NCBI RefSeq assembly: GCF_900113835.1
Contig: NZ_FOQV01000001.1
Coordinates: forward strand, 868,001 to 932,000
Direction of reading: 5' to 3'
DNA: 64,000 nucleotides
From: Allobosea sp. OK403
GTDB taxonomy: Bacteria; Pseudomonadota; Alphaproteobacteria; Rhizobiales; Beijerinckiaceae
Shown here: one piece after another, positions 42,804 to 50,882 of the stretch
Position numbering within the stretch: the first letter of the stretch is position 1
Layout: every line of letters starts with the position of its first letter
The notes under the pieces: generated by a model
What the model was told of the DNA's origin: nothing
Seen by the model: only the letters and a program-made list of their open reading frames with translations
Database searches by the model: none
Translations under genes and position numbers: made by a program

Positions 42804-44330
42804 TCATTCGCGCGACGAACAGGCCGTTTCTCCGCGCCCGAAGACGACGAAGCTGAGCGCCGCAAGCAGCCAGACGCCGATGCCGCTATAGAGCATGACC
42901 CAGCCGAAGCCCTGGGTGAGCGCCTGGTGGACAACGGCGGCAGAAACACCCTCTTTCGGTAAAAGAACGGTTCCCGATGCGATCCGCTCCGCCAGCGATC
43001 GCAATTGCACCGCATCGGCATCGCCCGGTAGCGCTGCCGCCAGCGATGCTCCAACACCCTCGACCAGAACGAATCCCATCAGCGCGATATTGACCGCGAG
43101 CGAAATCATCCTCGCGCTCATGTCGATGCCCGACGCCATGCCCGCGCGTTCATGGGACACCGAGCCGGTGGTCGTATTGGTGACGGGCGTATTGGTGAAG
43201 CCGAGGCCGATTCCAGCTAACACGCAGCCGGGCAGCATCGTCAGCCAGCTCGCATGCGCAGCCGTGCTTCCAAGCTTCATCAGGATAAAGCCAAGGCCGA
43301 TGATGAACAGGCCGGCCGGGATCACCAGGCCAGGCCGATAGCGCAGCGACAGGCGCTCCGCCAAAGGCGGCACCGCCAGCGTCGGCAAGGTGTAGGCGAG
43401 CAGCGCCAAGCCGGCCGCCAGACTGTCATAACCCAGCCCCGCCTGGAACCAGATCGGCAGGTAGATCATGAATGGCCAGAAACTGATGTTCATCGCCGCC
43501 GAGCCGATGATGGCGCCCGAGAAGGCGCGAATGCGGAACACGGAAAAATCGAACATCGGCCTCGGGCTGAGCTTCTCGGCGACGAGGAAGACGATGAAGC
43601 TCGCGACGGCGACGCCGAGGATCGCGAGCGCTGCGGCGCTTGAAAAGCCGAGATCCGGCCCCTGCGTGATGAAGAAGGCGAGGCAGAAAACCGACAGGGA
43701 CAGGGTGAGAATGCCGGCGAGGTCGAGATGCGTCGCGCCGGGATCGCGTGATTCCTGCACGCCATGGAGGGCGAGGAGGAAGGTCACGACGCTAAGCGCG
43801 ACATGGACGAGGAAGACCCATTCCCAACTCGACAGGGCGACGATCACCCCGCCGACGATCGGACCGAAGCCGAGCCCGATGCCGAAGATGATGCCCCACC
43901 AGCCGAACGCCATGCCGCGCTCACGCCCCTCCCTGAACTGATGGGAGAGAACCGCAACCTGGCAGATCAGCATCGCTCCGCCGCTCATGCCCTGAAGGAA
44001 GCGGGCGACGATCAGAACGGGCGCGCTCTGCATCAGTCCGCAGAAGAGCGAGGCGATGCCGAAGGCGACGATCCCGATCAGGAAGACGCGCTTGCGGCCG
44101 TAGCGGTCGGCCAGCGTACCCGTCGCCATGAGCACCGTGGTCACGGCGATCGTATAGGCGTTCATGATCCACTGGAGCTGCTTGAAATCCGCATGCAGCA
44201 CCTGTTCCAGCGTCGGCAGGATCGCCGGCACGCTGGAGATCTCCAGGCCGAACATCAGGGAGGAAAGGCAGACGGCGGTGAGAGCGACGCTGCTCCGGCG
44301 TGAAGGGGACAGGGGAACGGCAAGGGTCAT
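42804..44330 (-). CDS. MFS exporter, DHA2 (14-helix drug:H+ antiporter) type
   Basis: A 508-residue membrane protein with about 14 helices from the ATG at 44330 (MTLAVPLSPSRRSSVALTAV). Motif A is GTLADRYGRKRVFLIGIVAF, the helix-4 segment is VARFLQGMSGGAMLI, and motif C-like sequence is IGLGFGPIVGGVIV. These place it with DHA2 multidrug exporters. It is divergent from a LysR gene, with a candidate operator between. The substrate is unknown. Confidence 0.88.
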   Translation of the reverse strand: MTLAVPLSPSRRSSVALTAVCLSSLMFGLEISSVPAILPTLEQVLHADFKQLQWIMNAYTIAVTTVLMATGTLADRYGRKRVFLIGIVAFGIASLFCGLMQSAPVLIVARFLQGMSGGAMLICQVAVLSHQFREGRERGMAFGWWGIIFGIGLGFGPIVGGVIVALSSWEWVFLVHVALSVVTFLLALHGVQESRDPGATHLDLAGILTLSLSVFCLAFFITQGPDLGFSSAAALAILGVAVASFIVFLVAEKLSPRPMFDFSVFRIRAFSGAIIGSAAMNISFWPFMIYLPIWFQAGLGYDSLAAGLALLAYTLPTLAVPPLAERLSLRYRPGLVIPAGLFIIGLGFILMKLGSTAAHASWLTMLPGCVLAGIGLGFTNTPVTNTTTGSVSHERAGMASGIDMSARMISLAVNIALMGFVLVEGVGASLAAALPGDADAVQLRSLAERIASGTVLLPKEGVSAAVVHQALTQGFGWVMLYSGIGVWLLAALSFVVFGRGETACSSRE

Positions 44331-44446
44331 GCTTCGATCGGCCTTTCGACGTTGGGACGGCAACGGCGAAATCCGACCAGACGGGAGGAGCTGCGTGGCG
44401 TGGTCCGCATGTTGCTGTGGCGCGGCACGATAGCGGGAGCTTGATC

Positions 44447-44463
44447 ACATCAAAACTGGATGT
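44447..44463. promoter_or_regulatory. Candidate LysR binding site between exporter and lysR
   Basis: ACATC and GATGT flank a 7-base centre (AAAACTG), a T-N11-A-like inverted repeat. It lies in AT-rich DNA 28 bases upstream of the LysR gene and 116 bases upstream of the exporter start. Confidence 0.4.
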
Positions 44464-44491
44464 ATTTATATTTTAGAGACAACAATATTGG

Positions 44492-45358
44492 ATGATTGCG
44501 ATGATCACGCTGGATGTGGAGTCGGTCCAGGCCTTCATCGCCATCGCCGATTTCCAGAGCTTCACCCGTGCGGCCGCCGCGCTCGGCACCACTCAGGGAG
44601 CGATCAGCGTGAAGCTGAAGCGGCTGGAAGACCGGATCGGCCAACGGCTTATCGAGCGGACCCCGCGCTCGGTCCGATTATCGGCCCAGGGAGCGGTGTT
44701 CCTCGACGGCGCGCGCGATTTTCTGGCCGCACATGAACGCGCTGTCGCCGGGCTGTCCGCCTGCCGTCGCCGCTTTGCGCTCGGCATAGCCGCGCATGTC
44801 GCGGGACCTGAACTGACGACCCAGCTGGCGCGGCTCAACGCCCATGATCCTGGCCTGACGATCGAAGTGCGCCTCGACAATTCCCGTGGCTTGCTCGACG
44901 CTTTCGATCGCGGCGAACTCGACGCGACGATCATCCGCAGAGAGGATGATCGCCGTGACGGCGAGATTCTGGGGCCGGAGCATTTCGGCTGGTTCGCGGC
45001 GCCGCAGTTCGAGCACAGTCAGGGCGAGCCGGTGCGTCTCGCCGCGCTGGATCCCTCCTGCGGCGTACGGGATATCGCGACCCAGGCGCTCGATGCCACC
45101 GGCATTCCCTGGACGGAAGTTTTCCTCGGCGGCGGATCGTCGGTGGTGACGGCTGCCGTCTCGGCCGGCCTCGCCATCGGGGCCTTCTCCTGTCGGCTCG
45201 CTCCTCCCGGCACGGTGGAGGTCAGCCAGCGCTTCGGATTGCCTGACCTGCCATCGTCCGAAATCGTGCTGCACTCGACGCTCACCGACGCCAAATCCCG
45301 TGAGGCGCTACGTACGCTGGCGGCAGCATTCCGGGAGCATCGCGCGACGAGCTCCTGA
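44492..45358 (+). CDS. LysR family transcriptional regulator
   Basis: A 288-residue regulator; an in-frame ATG at 44501 (MITLDVESVQAFIAIADFQS) is an equally good start. The HTH is FTRAAAALGTTQGAISVKLK, then RLEDRIGQRLIERTPRSVRL, and the effector domain follows (LTIEVRLDNSRGLLDAFDRG). It is transcribed divergently from the DHA2 exporter, the standard layout for a LysR activator of an efflux gene. Confidence 0.88.
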   Translation: MIAMITLDVESVQAFIAIADFQSFTRAAAALGTTQGAISVKLKRLEDRIGQRLIERTPRSVRLSAQGAVFLDGARDFLAAHERAVAGLSACRRRFALGIAAHVAGPELTTQLARLNAHDPGLTIEVRLDNSRGLLDAFDRGELDATIIRREDDRRDGEILGPEHFGWFAAPQFEHSQGEPVRLAALDPSCGVRDIATQALDATGIPWTEVFLGGGSSVVTAAVSAGLAIGAFSCRLAPPGTVEVSQRFGLPDLPSSEIVLHSTLTDAKSREALRTLAAAFREHRATSS

Positions 45359-45368
45359 CAGCGATTTC

Positions 45369-45387
45369 TGCCTGCTCGGCGCAGGCA
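45369..45387 (+). terminator. Hairpin after the LysR gene
   Basis: TGCCTGC and GCAGGCA pair around a 5-base loop, starting 10 bases after the stop codon. No T-run follows, so an intrinsic terminator is possible but unproven. Confidence 0.35.
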
Positions 45388-45528
45388 TCAGCGCGCTGAC
45401 GATCGGCTTCTGGGCAGCGACCCTGCGAGCCACGCCTTCAATGGCCACAGGACGCACGATTGCCTCGGAGTGATTGAGTCGGAGCGCTCTGGCTGAACCT
45501 CAGCGCAATCTCAAAGCTTCTTTCCGTC

Positions 45529-45912
45529 CTAAAGCTTCTTGCCGTCCTGGCCGAACTGCTTGAGGAAGGCGGTGAGGTCCTTGATCTCCTGCTCGTTCTT
45601 GATGCCGGCGAAGATCATCTTGGTACCCGGGACCTTGGCCTTGGGGTCCTTGATGTATTCGGCGAAGGTCGCCTCGTCCCAGGTGATGCCGGAATCCTTG
45701 TTGGCCGCGGAGTAGCTATAGCCCTCGGCCGAGCCTGAGTGTCGCCCGAACAGGCCGTTGAGCTGGGGGCCGACCAGGTTCTTGGCGCCTTCGCCGGTCT
45801 GATGGCAGGCGCGGCATTTATTCCAGGAGCGCTCGCCGGCGCTGATGTCCTGGGCAAGAGCCGGCAGGATGGCGGTGGCGGAGATCAGGATGGCGCAGGC
45901 GATCGCTTTCAT
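45529..45912 (-). CDS. Small periplasmic class I cytochrome c
   Basis: A 127-residue protein from the ATG at 45912. A signal peptide (MKAIACAILISATAILPALA) precedes the haem site NKCRACHQTGEGAKNLVGPQ. The axial methionine is in KVPGTKMIFAGIKNEQEI, and the C-terminal helix is DLTAFLKQFG. This is the cytochrome c2/c550 pattern of a soluble electron carrier between the bc1 complex and oxidases. A near-exact 17-base duplication covers the last codons and the stop. It stands alone. Confidence 0.9.
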   Translation of the reverse strand: MKAIACAILISATAILPALAQDISAGERSWNKCRACHQTGEGAKNLVGPQLNGLFGRHSGSAEGYSYSAANKDSGITWDEATFAEYIKDPKAKVPGTKMIFAGIKNEQEIKDLTAFLKQFGQDGKKL

Positions 45913-45972
45913 CAGGCTTCCTTCGAGGCTGGGCTGGGGCCGCACCGGTGAGATATGGGCGCGGTGAATCAT

Positions 45973-46292
45973 GGCTGTCTGCGAACCGTTCTAACCTGCG
46001 AGTATGGAAATCTGGAGAACCCGCCGACCGCATTTTCCCTGTCGCCGCTCACATTCTCGGGATGGGTCGCTTCGACATCTCTTCCTTCGCACGGATCCGG
46101 ACACGTTCTCATCTGCACAGCCTCGCTCGGACTCCGAACGGATGTCGTTGCGTTACATCAAATGCGCGCCGCTTCATGGTGCGACTCGTTTCAATCTTTA
46201 TGCCGCCTTTATGCACCGCCCTGCCCTTCCGGCTCGACCCTTGAGCCCTCCGGGCACCATCTCTCCGGTCTAACCTGACCGGAGTAAGGCTC
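45973..46292. promoter_or_regulatory. kdp promoter region
   Basis: A gene-free 320 bases before the kdp operon. It contains the TTTATGC direct repeat listed separately, about 80 bases before the first small ORF. The -35/-10 elements could not be assigned with confidence. Confidence 0.4.
46197..46214 (+). promoter_or_regulatory. Candidate KdpE-binding direct repeat
   Basis: TTTATGC occurs twice with a 4-base spacer (start-to-start 11 bases, one helical turn). This is how OmpR-family regulators such as KdpE usually read their sites. It is 79 bases upstream of the first small ORF of the kdp operon and is AT-rich compared with its surroundings. Confidence 0.5.
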
Positions 46293-46376
46293 ATGGCCGA
46301 CATCCTTTATCTCGTGCTGGGAACCGGAGCCTTCGTGCTCTTCGGTTACTACGCAACGCTGCTGCGCAAGGTCTGA
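46293..46376 (+). CDS. Small membrane protein (27 aa) at the head of the kdp operon
   Basis: An ATG at 46293, preceded by GGAGTAAG, opens a 27-residue ORF with one membrane helix (ILYLVLGTGAFVLFGYYATL) and a basic end (LRKV). It ends 5 bases before the kdpF start. The composition and spacing look genuine and it resembles a KdpF-sized single-helix peptide, but the recognisable KdpF is the next gene. It may be an additional accessory peptide of the pump. Confidence 0.6.
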   Translation: MADILYLVLGTGAFVLFGYYATLLRKV

Positions 46377-46381
46377 CGATC

Positions 46382-46468
46382 ATGGCGCTCACCTGGCTTT
46401 ACGCGACTGCTGCCCTCGGGCTGGCGGTCTATATGGTCGCCGCGCTTTTGCGCCCCGACCGCTTCTGA
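46382..46468 (+). CDS. kdpF: KdpF, small subunit of the Kdp potassium pump
   Basis: A 28-residue single-helix peptide, MALTWLYATAALGLAVYMVA followed by ALLRPDRF. The ending LLRPxRF is the KdpF signature. KdpF stabilises the KdpABC complex in the membrane. It lies 26 bases before kdpA. Confidence 0.85.
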   Translation: MALTWLYATAALGLAVYMVAALLRPDRF

Positions 46469-46494
46469 CCTCAAAATCATAAGGAGACCTCGCA

Positions 46495-48210
46495 ATGGAT
46501 TGGCGGGGCTGGGCCGAGATCGTTTTCACGATCGCGTTGACGGTGGCCATGGGTTGGCCGCTCGGTATCTTCATGGCGCGCGTCTGGGCGGGCGAACGAA
46601 CTTGGCTCGATCCGGTGCTGCGGCCGGTCGAGGCGCTTGCCTATGCCGCCTTCGGCATCGACCGCAACAAGGGGCAGAACTGGCTGGGTTATGCAGGGGC
46701 CGTGCTCGCCTTCAGCGCGGCCGGCTTCGTGCTGCTTTATCTGCAGCTGCGCTTCCAGAACCTGCTGCCGCTCAATCCGCAAGGCTTCGACGGCCTGTCG
46801 CCGCATCTCGCCTTCAACACGGCGGTCAGCTTCGTCACCAATACGAACTGGCAGTCCTATGCCGGCGAGGCGACGATGAGCAATCTCAGCCAGATGGCTG
46901 GCTTGACCGTGCATAACTTCGTCTCGGCCGGCACAGGCCTCGCGATCGCGGCTGCAGTCGCACGCGCCTTCGCCACCGATCGCGGCGAGAACCTCGGCAA
47001 TTTCTGGGTCGATCTGACGCGCACCACGCTCTACGTGCTGCTGCCGCTCTCGATCGTGACCGCGCTTGTGCTGGTCGCGGCCGGCGTGCCGCAGACCCTG
47101 CTCGCCAATGTCGAAGCCTCGACCATCGAGGGCGCAAAGCAGGTGATCTCGCTGTTCCCGACCGCCTCGCAGGAGGCGATCAAGCAGTGGGGCACCAATG
47201 GCGGCGGCATCTTCAACGTCAACTCGGCGCATCCGTTCGAAAACCCGACGCCATTCACCAACCTGATCGAGGCCACCTCGATCAACGCGCTCGCCTTCGG
47301 CACCGTGATCGCTTTCGGTCGCATCGCCGGAGCGCGCAAGGAGGCCAAGGCGCTGATCGCGGTGATGATCATCCTCGTCGGTACCGCAGCCGCTGCGATC
47401 TATGCGTCGGAGACGCTCACGCCGCAGCCGGCGATGATCGCGGCCGGCATCACCGACGCCCCCTCCAACATGGAGGGCAAGGAAGTCCGCTTCGGGCCTG
47501 CCGCCTCATCGGTCTGGGCGGCGCAGACCACCGGCGCTTCGAACGGCTCGGTCAACGCAATGCATGGCAGCTTCATGCCGCTTGGCGGCGGCGTTGCGAT
47601 GTTCATGATCCAGCTCGGCGAGGTCCTGCCGGGCGGCGTCGGCTCCGGCCTTTACGGCATGGTGGTGATGGCCCTGCTCGCGGTCTTCGTCGCGGGGCTG
47701 ATGGTCGGACGTACGCCTGAATATCTCGGCAAGAAGGTCGAGGCGCGCGAGATCAAGTTCGCCATGCTGGCGGTGCTGATCCTGCCGCTCGCCATTCTCG
47801 GCTTCTCCGCCATAGCCGCCGTGCTGCCGGTCGCGCTCGAAGGCTTGCTCAACAAGGGGCCGCGTGGGCTTTCCGAGATCCTCTACGCCTATTCGTCGGC
47901 GGCGGGTAACAACGGCTCGGCCTTTGCCGGGCTCACCGCCAACACCCCCTGGTGGAACACGACGCTGGCCATCGGCATGCTGCTCGGCCGCTTCGCCTAT
48001 ATCGTGCCGGTCCTCGCCATCGCCGGCGCGCTCGCGGCCAAGCCGAAGCTTCAGCCGACCGCCGGCACCTTGCCAAGCGACAGCCCGCTCTTTGTCGGCC
48101 TGCTCATCGGCATCGTCTTGATCCTGGGCGGCCTGCAATTCTTCCCCGCGCTCGCTCTGGGCCCGATCGTCGAGCATTTCCAGCTGCTTGCGGCTGCGGC
48201 TTCACGCTGA
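46495..48210 (+). CDS. kdpA: Potassium-transporting ATPase, potassium-binding subunit
   Basis: A 571-residue channel-like membrane subunit (10 helices). Selectivity-filter loops are recognisable: [34 protein letters not shown] and [19 protein letters not shown]. The ribosome-binding site AAGGAG is good. KdpA takes K+ from the periplasm and passes it through a tunnel to KdpB. Confidence 0.96.
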   Translation: MDWRGWAEIVFTIALTVAMGWPLGIFMARVWAGERTWLDPVLRPVEALAYAAFGIDRNKGQNWLGYAGAVLAFSAAGFVLLYLQLRFQNLLPLNPQGFDGLSPHLAFNTAVSFVTNTNWQSYAGEATMSNLSQMAGLTVHNFVSAGTGLAIAAAVARAFATDRGENLGNFWVDLTRTTLYVLLPLSIVTALVLVAAGVPQTLLANVEASTIEGAKQVISLFPTASQEAIKQWGTNGGGIFNVNSAHPFENPTPFTNLIEATSINALAFGTVIAFGRIAGARKEAKALIAVMIILVGTAAAAIYASETLTPQPAMIAAGITDAPSNMEGKEVRFGPAASSVWAAQTTGASNGSVNAMHGSFMPLGGGVAMFMIQLGEVLPGGVGSGLYGMVVMALLAVFVAGLMVGRTPEYLGKKVEAREIKFAMLAVLILPLAILGFSAIAAVLPVALEGLLNKGPRGLSEILYAYSSAAGNNGSAFAGLTANTPWWNTTLAIGMLLGRFAYIVPVLAIAGALAAKPKLQPTAGTLPSDSPLFVGLLIGIVLILGGLQFFPALALGPIVEHFQLLAAAASR

Positions 48211-48231
48211 GCCGACAAAGGAAATCCAATC

Positions 48232-50268
48232 ATGTCCATGTCTTTCGTCAAATCCGGCGCGATCGACCAGAGCGTCGTGACGACCGCGCTGAAGAGCGCC
48301 TTCGTCAAGCTCGATCCGCGCGCACTGACCGGCAACCCGGTGATCCTCGCAACCGAGGTGGTCGCGGCGCTCGCGACCGTCTCGGCCGGCGTCGCCATCG
48401 CGGGCGGCCTGCCGGCCAGCTTCCCGATCCAGATCGCGGCCTGGCTCTGGCTGACCGTGCTCTTCGCCAATTTCGCCGAGGCCATCGCCGAAGGGCGCGG
48501 CAAGGCGGCGGCCGACAGCCTGCGCGCCACCCGCGTCACCACCAAGGCCAAGCTGATCATCGACGCCGCCCGCAATGCGATGGTCCCGACGCCGGCTCAT
48601 GAACTCGTGCCGGGCGACATCGTGCTGGTCGAGGCCGGCGACGTGATCCCTGCCGATGGCGAGATCATCGAGGGCGTCGCCTCGGTCAACGAGGCTGCGA
48701 TCACCGGCGAATCCGCCCCCGTCATCCGTGAGAGCGGCGGCGACCGCTCGGCCGTCACCGGCGGCACCACGGTCGTCTCCGACTGGCTCAAGGTGAAGGT
48801 CACCTCGCAGCAGGGCTCCTCCTTCCTCGATCGCATGATCGCGATGGTGGAAGGCGCCGACCGCCGCAAGACGCCCAACGAGCTCGCGCTCGCCGTGCTG
48901 CTGGCCGGGCTGACGCTGGTCTTCCTGATCGCCGTCGTCACGCTGACCGGGCTTGGGGCGTTCTCGGGTGTGACGCTCGATCCCATGGTGCTCGGCGCGC
49001 TCTTCGTGACGCTGATCCCGACCACGATCGGCGGGCTGCTCAGCGCGGTCGGCATCGCTGGCATGGACCGGCTGCTCAAGGTCAATGTGCTCGCAACCTC
49101 CGGCCGTGCGGTCGAGGCGGCCGGCGACGTCGACACGCTGCTGCTCGACAAGACCGGCACGATCACCTTCGGCAACCGCATGGCGGTCGAGGTCGTGCCG
49201 GCTCCTGGCGTGCGGCCCGATGCGGCGCTGCGCGCGGCGCTGATCGCCTCGCTTGCCGATGAGACGCCTGAAGGCCGCTCGATCGTCGAGCTCGCCCGCA
49301 ATCAGGGCGTGACGGCCCAGGTCCCGGCGGGAGCGACCTCGATCCCGTTCAGCGCCACGACACGCCAGTCCGGCCTCGATGCCGACGGCAAGTCCTGGCG
49401 CAAGGGCGCGGTGGATGCGGTCATCCGGTCGCTCGACCTCTCCGAGAGCCAGGTTCCCGCCGAACTGCGCCAGGCGGTCGACCGCGTCGCGCGGTCCGGC
49501 GGCACGCCGCTCGCCGTCAGCGAGAATGGCGCGCTGGTCGGCGTCATCCATCTCAAGGATGTGGTGAAGCCCGGCGTCAAGGACCGCTTCGCCGATCTGC
49601 GCCGCATGGGCGTGCGCACCGTCATGATCACCGGCGACAACCCGGTGACTGCGGCGGCCATCGCCTCCGAGGCCGGCGTCGACGACTTCCTCGCCGAGGC
49701 GACGCCCGAGGACAAGCTGCGCATCATCCGCACCGAGCAGGCCAAGGGCCGGCTGGTCGCGATGTGCGGCGACGGCGCCAATGATGCGCCTGCCCTGGCG
49801 CAGGCCGATGTCGGCGTCGCCATGCAGACCGGCGCACAGGCCGCCCGCGAGGCCGGCAACATGGTCGATCTCGACTCGGACCCGACCAAGGTCCTGGAAA
49901 TCGTCGAGGTCGGCAAACAGCTCCTGATCACGCGCGGGGCGTTGACGACCTTCTCGATCGCCAACGACGTGGCGAAGTATTTCGCCATCATCCCGGCGAT
50001 GTTCGTCGTCGCCCTGCCCTCGCTCGGCGCAATGAACATCATGGGTCTGTCGAGCCCGCAGAGCGCCATCCTTTCGGCCGTGATCTTCAACGCGCTCGTC
50101 ATCGTCGCGCTGATCCCGCTGGCGCTGCGTGGCGTGCGCTATCGCGCGATCGGGGCTGCCAAGCTGCTCTCGCGCAACCTCACCATCTACGGCATCGGCG
50201 GGCTGATCGCGCCCTTCGTCGGCATCAAGCTGATCGACATGATCGTCGCGGCGCTGAAGCTCGCCTGA
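48232..50268 (+). CDS. kdpB: Potassium-transporting P-type ATPase, catalytic subunit
   Basis: A 678-residue P-type ATPase. Motifs in order: actuator [17 protein letters not shown], phosphorylation site [13 protein letters not shown], the nucleotide-binding region, [20 protein letters not shown] and the hinge [20 protein letters not shown]. Helices flank the cytoplasmic domains as in KdpB. It hydrolyses ATP to drive K+ uptake. It is followed by kdpC 23 bases later. Confidence 0.97.
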   Translation: MSMSFVKSGAIDQSVVTTALKSAFVKLDPRALTGNPVILATEVVAALATVSAGVAIAGGLPASFPIQIAAWLWLTVLFANFAEAIAEGRGKAAADSLRATRVTTKAKLIIDAARNAMVPTPAHELVPGDIVLVEAGDVIPADGEIIEGVASVNEAAITGESAPVIRESGGDRSAVTGGTTVVSDWLKVKVTSQQGSSFLDRMIAMVEGADRRKTPNELALAVLLAGLTLVFLIAVVTLTGLGAFSGVTLDPMVLGALFVTLIPTTIGGLLSAVGIAGMDRLLKVNVLATSGRAVEAAGDVDTLLLDKTGTITFGNRMAVEVVPAPGVRPDAALRAALIASLADETPEGRSIVELARNQGVTAQVPAGATSIPFSATTRQSGLDADGKSWRKGAVDAVIRSLDLSESQVPAELRQAVDRVARSGGTPLAVSENGALVGVIHLKDVVKPGVKDRFADLRRMGVRTVMITGDNPVTAAAIASEAGVDDFLAEATPEDKLRIIRTEQAKGRLVAMCGDGANDAPALAQADVGVAMQTGAQAAREAGNMVDLDSDPTKVLEIVEVGKQLLITRGALTTFSIANDVAKYFAIIPAMFVVALPSLGAMNIMGLSSPQSAILSAVIFNALVIVALIPLALRGVRYRAIGAAKLLSRNLTIYGIGGLIAPFVGIKLIDMIVAALKLA

Positions 50269-50291
50269 CAGCTCATCAAAGGACAACGACC

Positions 50292-50882
50292 ATGTGGTCC
50301 CATCTTCGCCCCGCCATCGTCTCGATGGTCTTCTTCATCCTCCTGCTCGGCATCGCCTATCCGCTCGGCGTCACCGGGCTCTCCCAGGCGCTGTTCCCGG
50401 CGCAGGCCGGCGGCTCGCTGATCCGCAACCAGGCCGGCGAGATCATCGGCTCGGAATGGATCGGCCAGATCTTCAAGGACGATGCCTATCTGCGGCCCCG
50501 GCCGTCGGCTGCCGGCAAGGACGGCTATGACGCCGCCAATTCCTCCGGCTCCAATTTCGGGCCACTGAACGAGGATCTCGCCACGCGCATCAAGACCGAT
50601 GCCGAGGCGATCCGCGCCGCTGATGGCGCCGGCCCTCTGCCGGTCGACGCCGTGACGGCGTCGGGTTCGGGTCTCGACCCGCATATCTCGCCGGAGAACG
50701 CGGCGCGCCAGATCGAACGCATCGCCAAGACGCGCGGCGCCCCGCCGGCGCAGGTCGCCGAGATCATCGCCCAGAACACGCAAGGTTATCTGCTCGGTTT
50801 CATCGGCCGGCCGCGCGTGAACGTGCTGACCGCCAATCTCGCCCTCGACGCGCGCTATCCGAAGGCTCAAGCTAAGCCGTAA
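50292..50882 (+). CDS. kdpC: Potassium-transporting ATPase subunit C
   Basis: A 196-residue protein with one N-terminal helix (RPAIVSMVFFILLLGIAYPL) and the conserved periplasmic domain (GSLIRNQAGEIIGSEWIGQ, YLRPRPSAAG, SGSGLDPHISPENAARQ). Its stop overlaps the kdpD start (TAATG). KdpC assists assembly and raises K+ affinity. Confidence 0.95.
   Translation: MWSHLRPAIVSMVFFILLLGIAYPLGVTGLSQALFPAQAGGSLIRNQAGEIIGSEWIGQIFKDDAYLRPRPSAAGKDGYDAANSSGSNFGPLNEDLATRIKTDAEAIRAADGAGPLPVDAVTASGSGLDPHISPENAARQIERIAKTRGAPPAQVAEIIAQNTQGYLLGFIGRPRVNVLTANLALDARYPKAQAKP

Noticed and set aside
48202..50286. 694-codon open frame on the minus strand
   Set aside because: It is antisense to kdpB, a highly conserved gene. 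The long frame is a side effect of high-GC codon bias and its product has no domain pattern.
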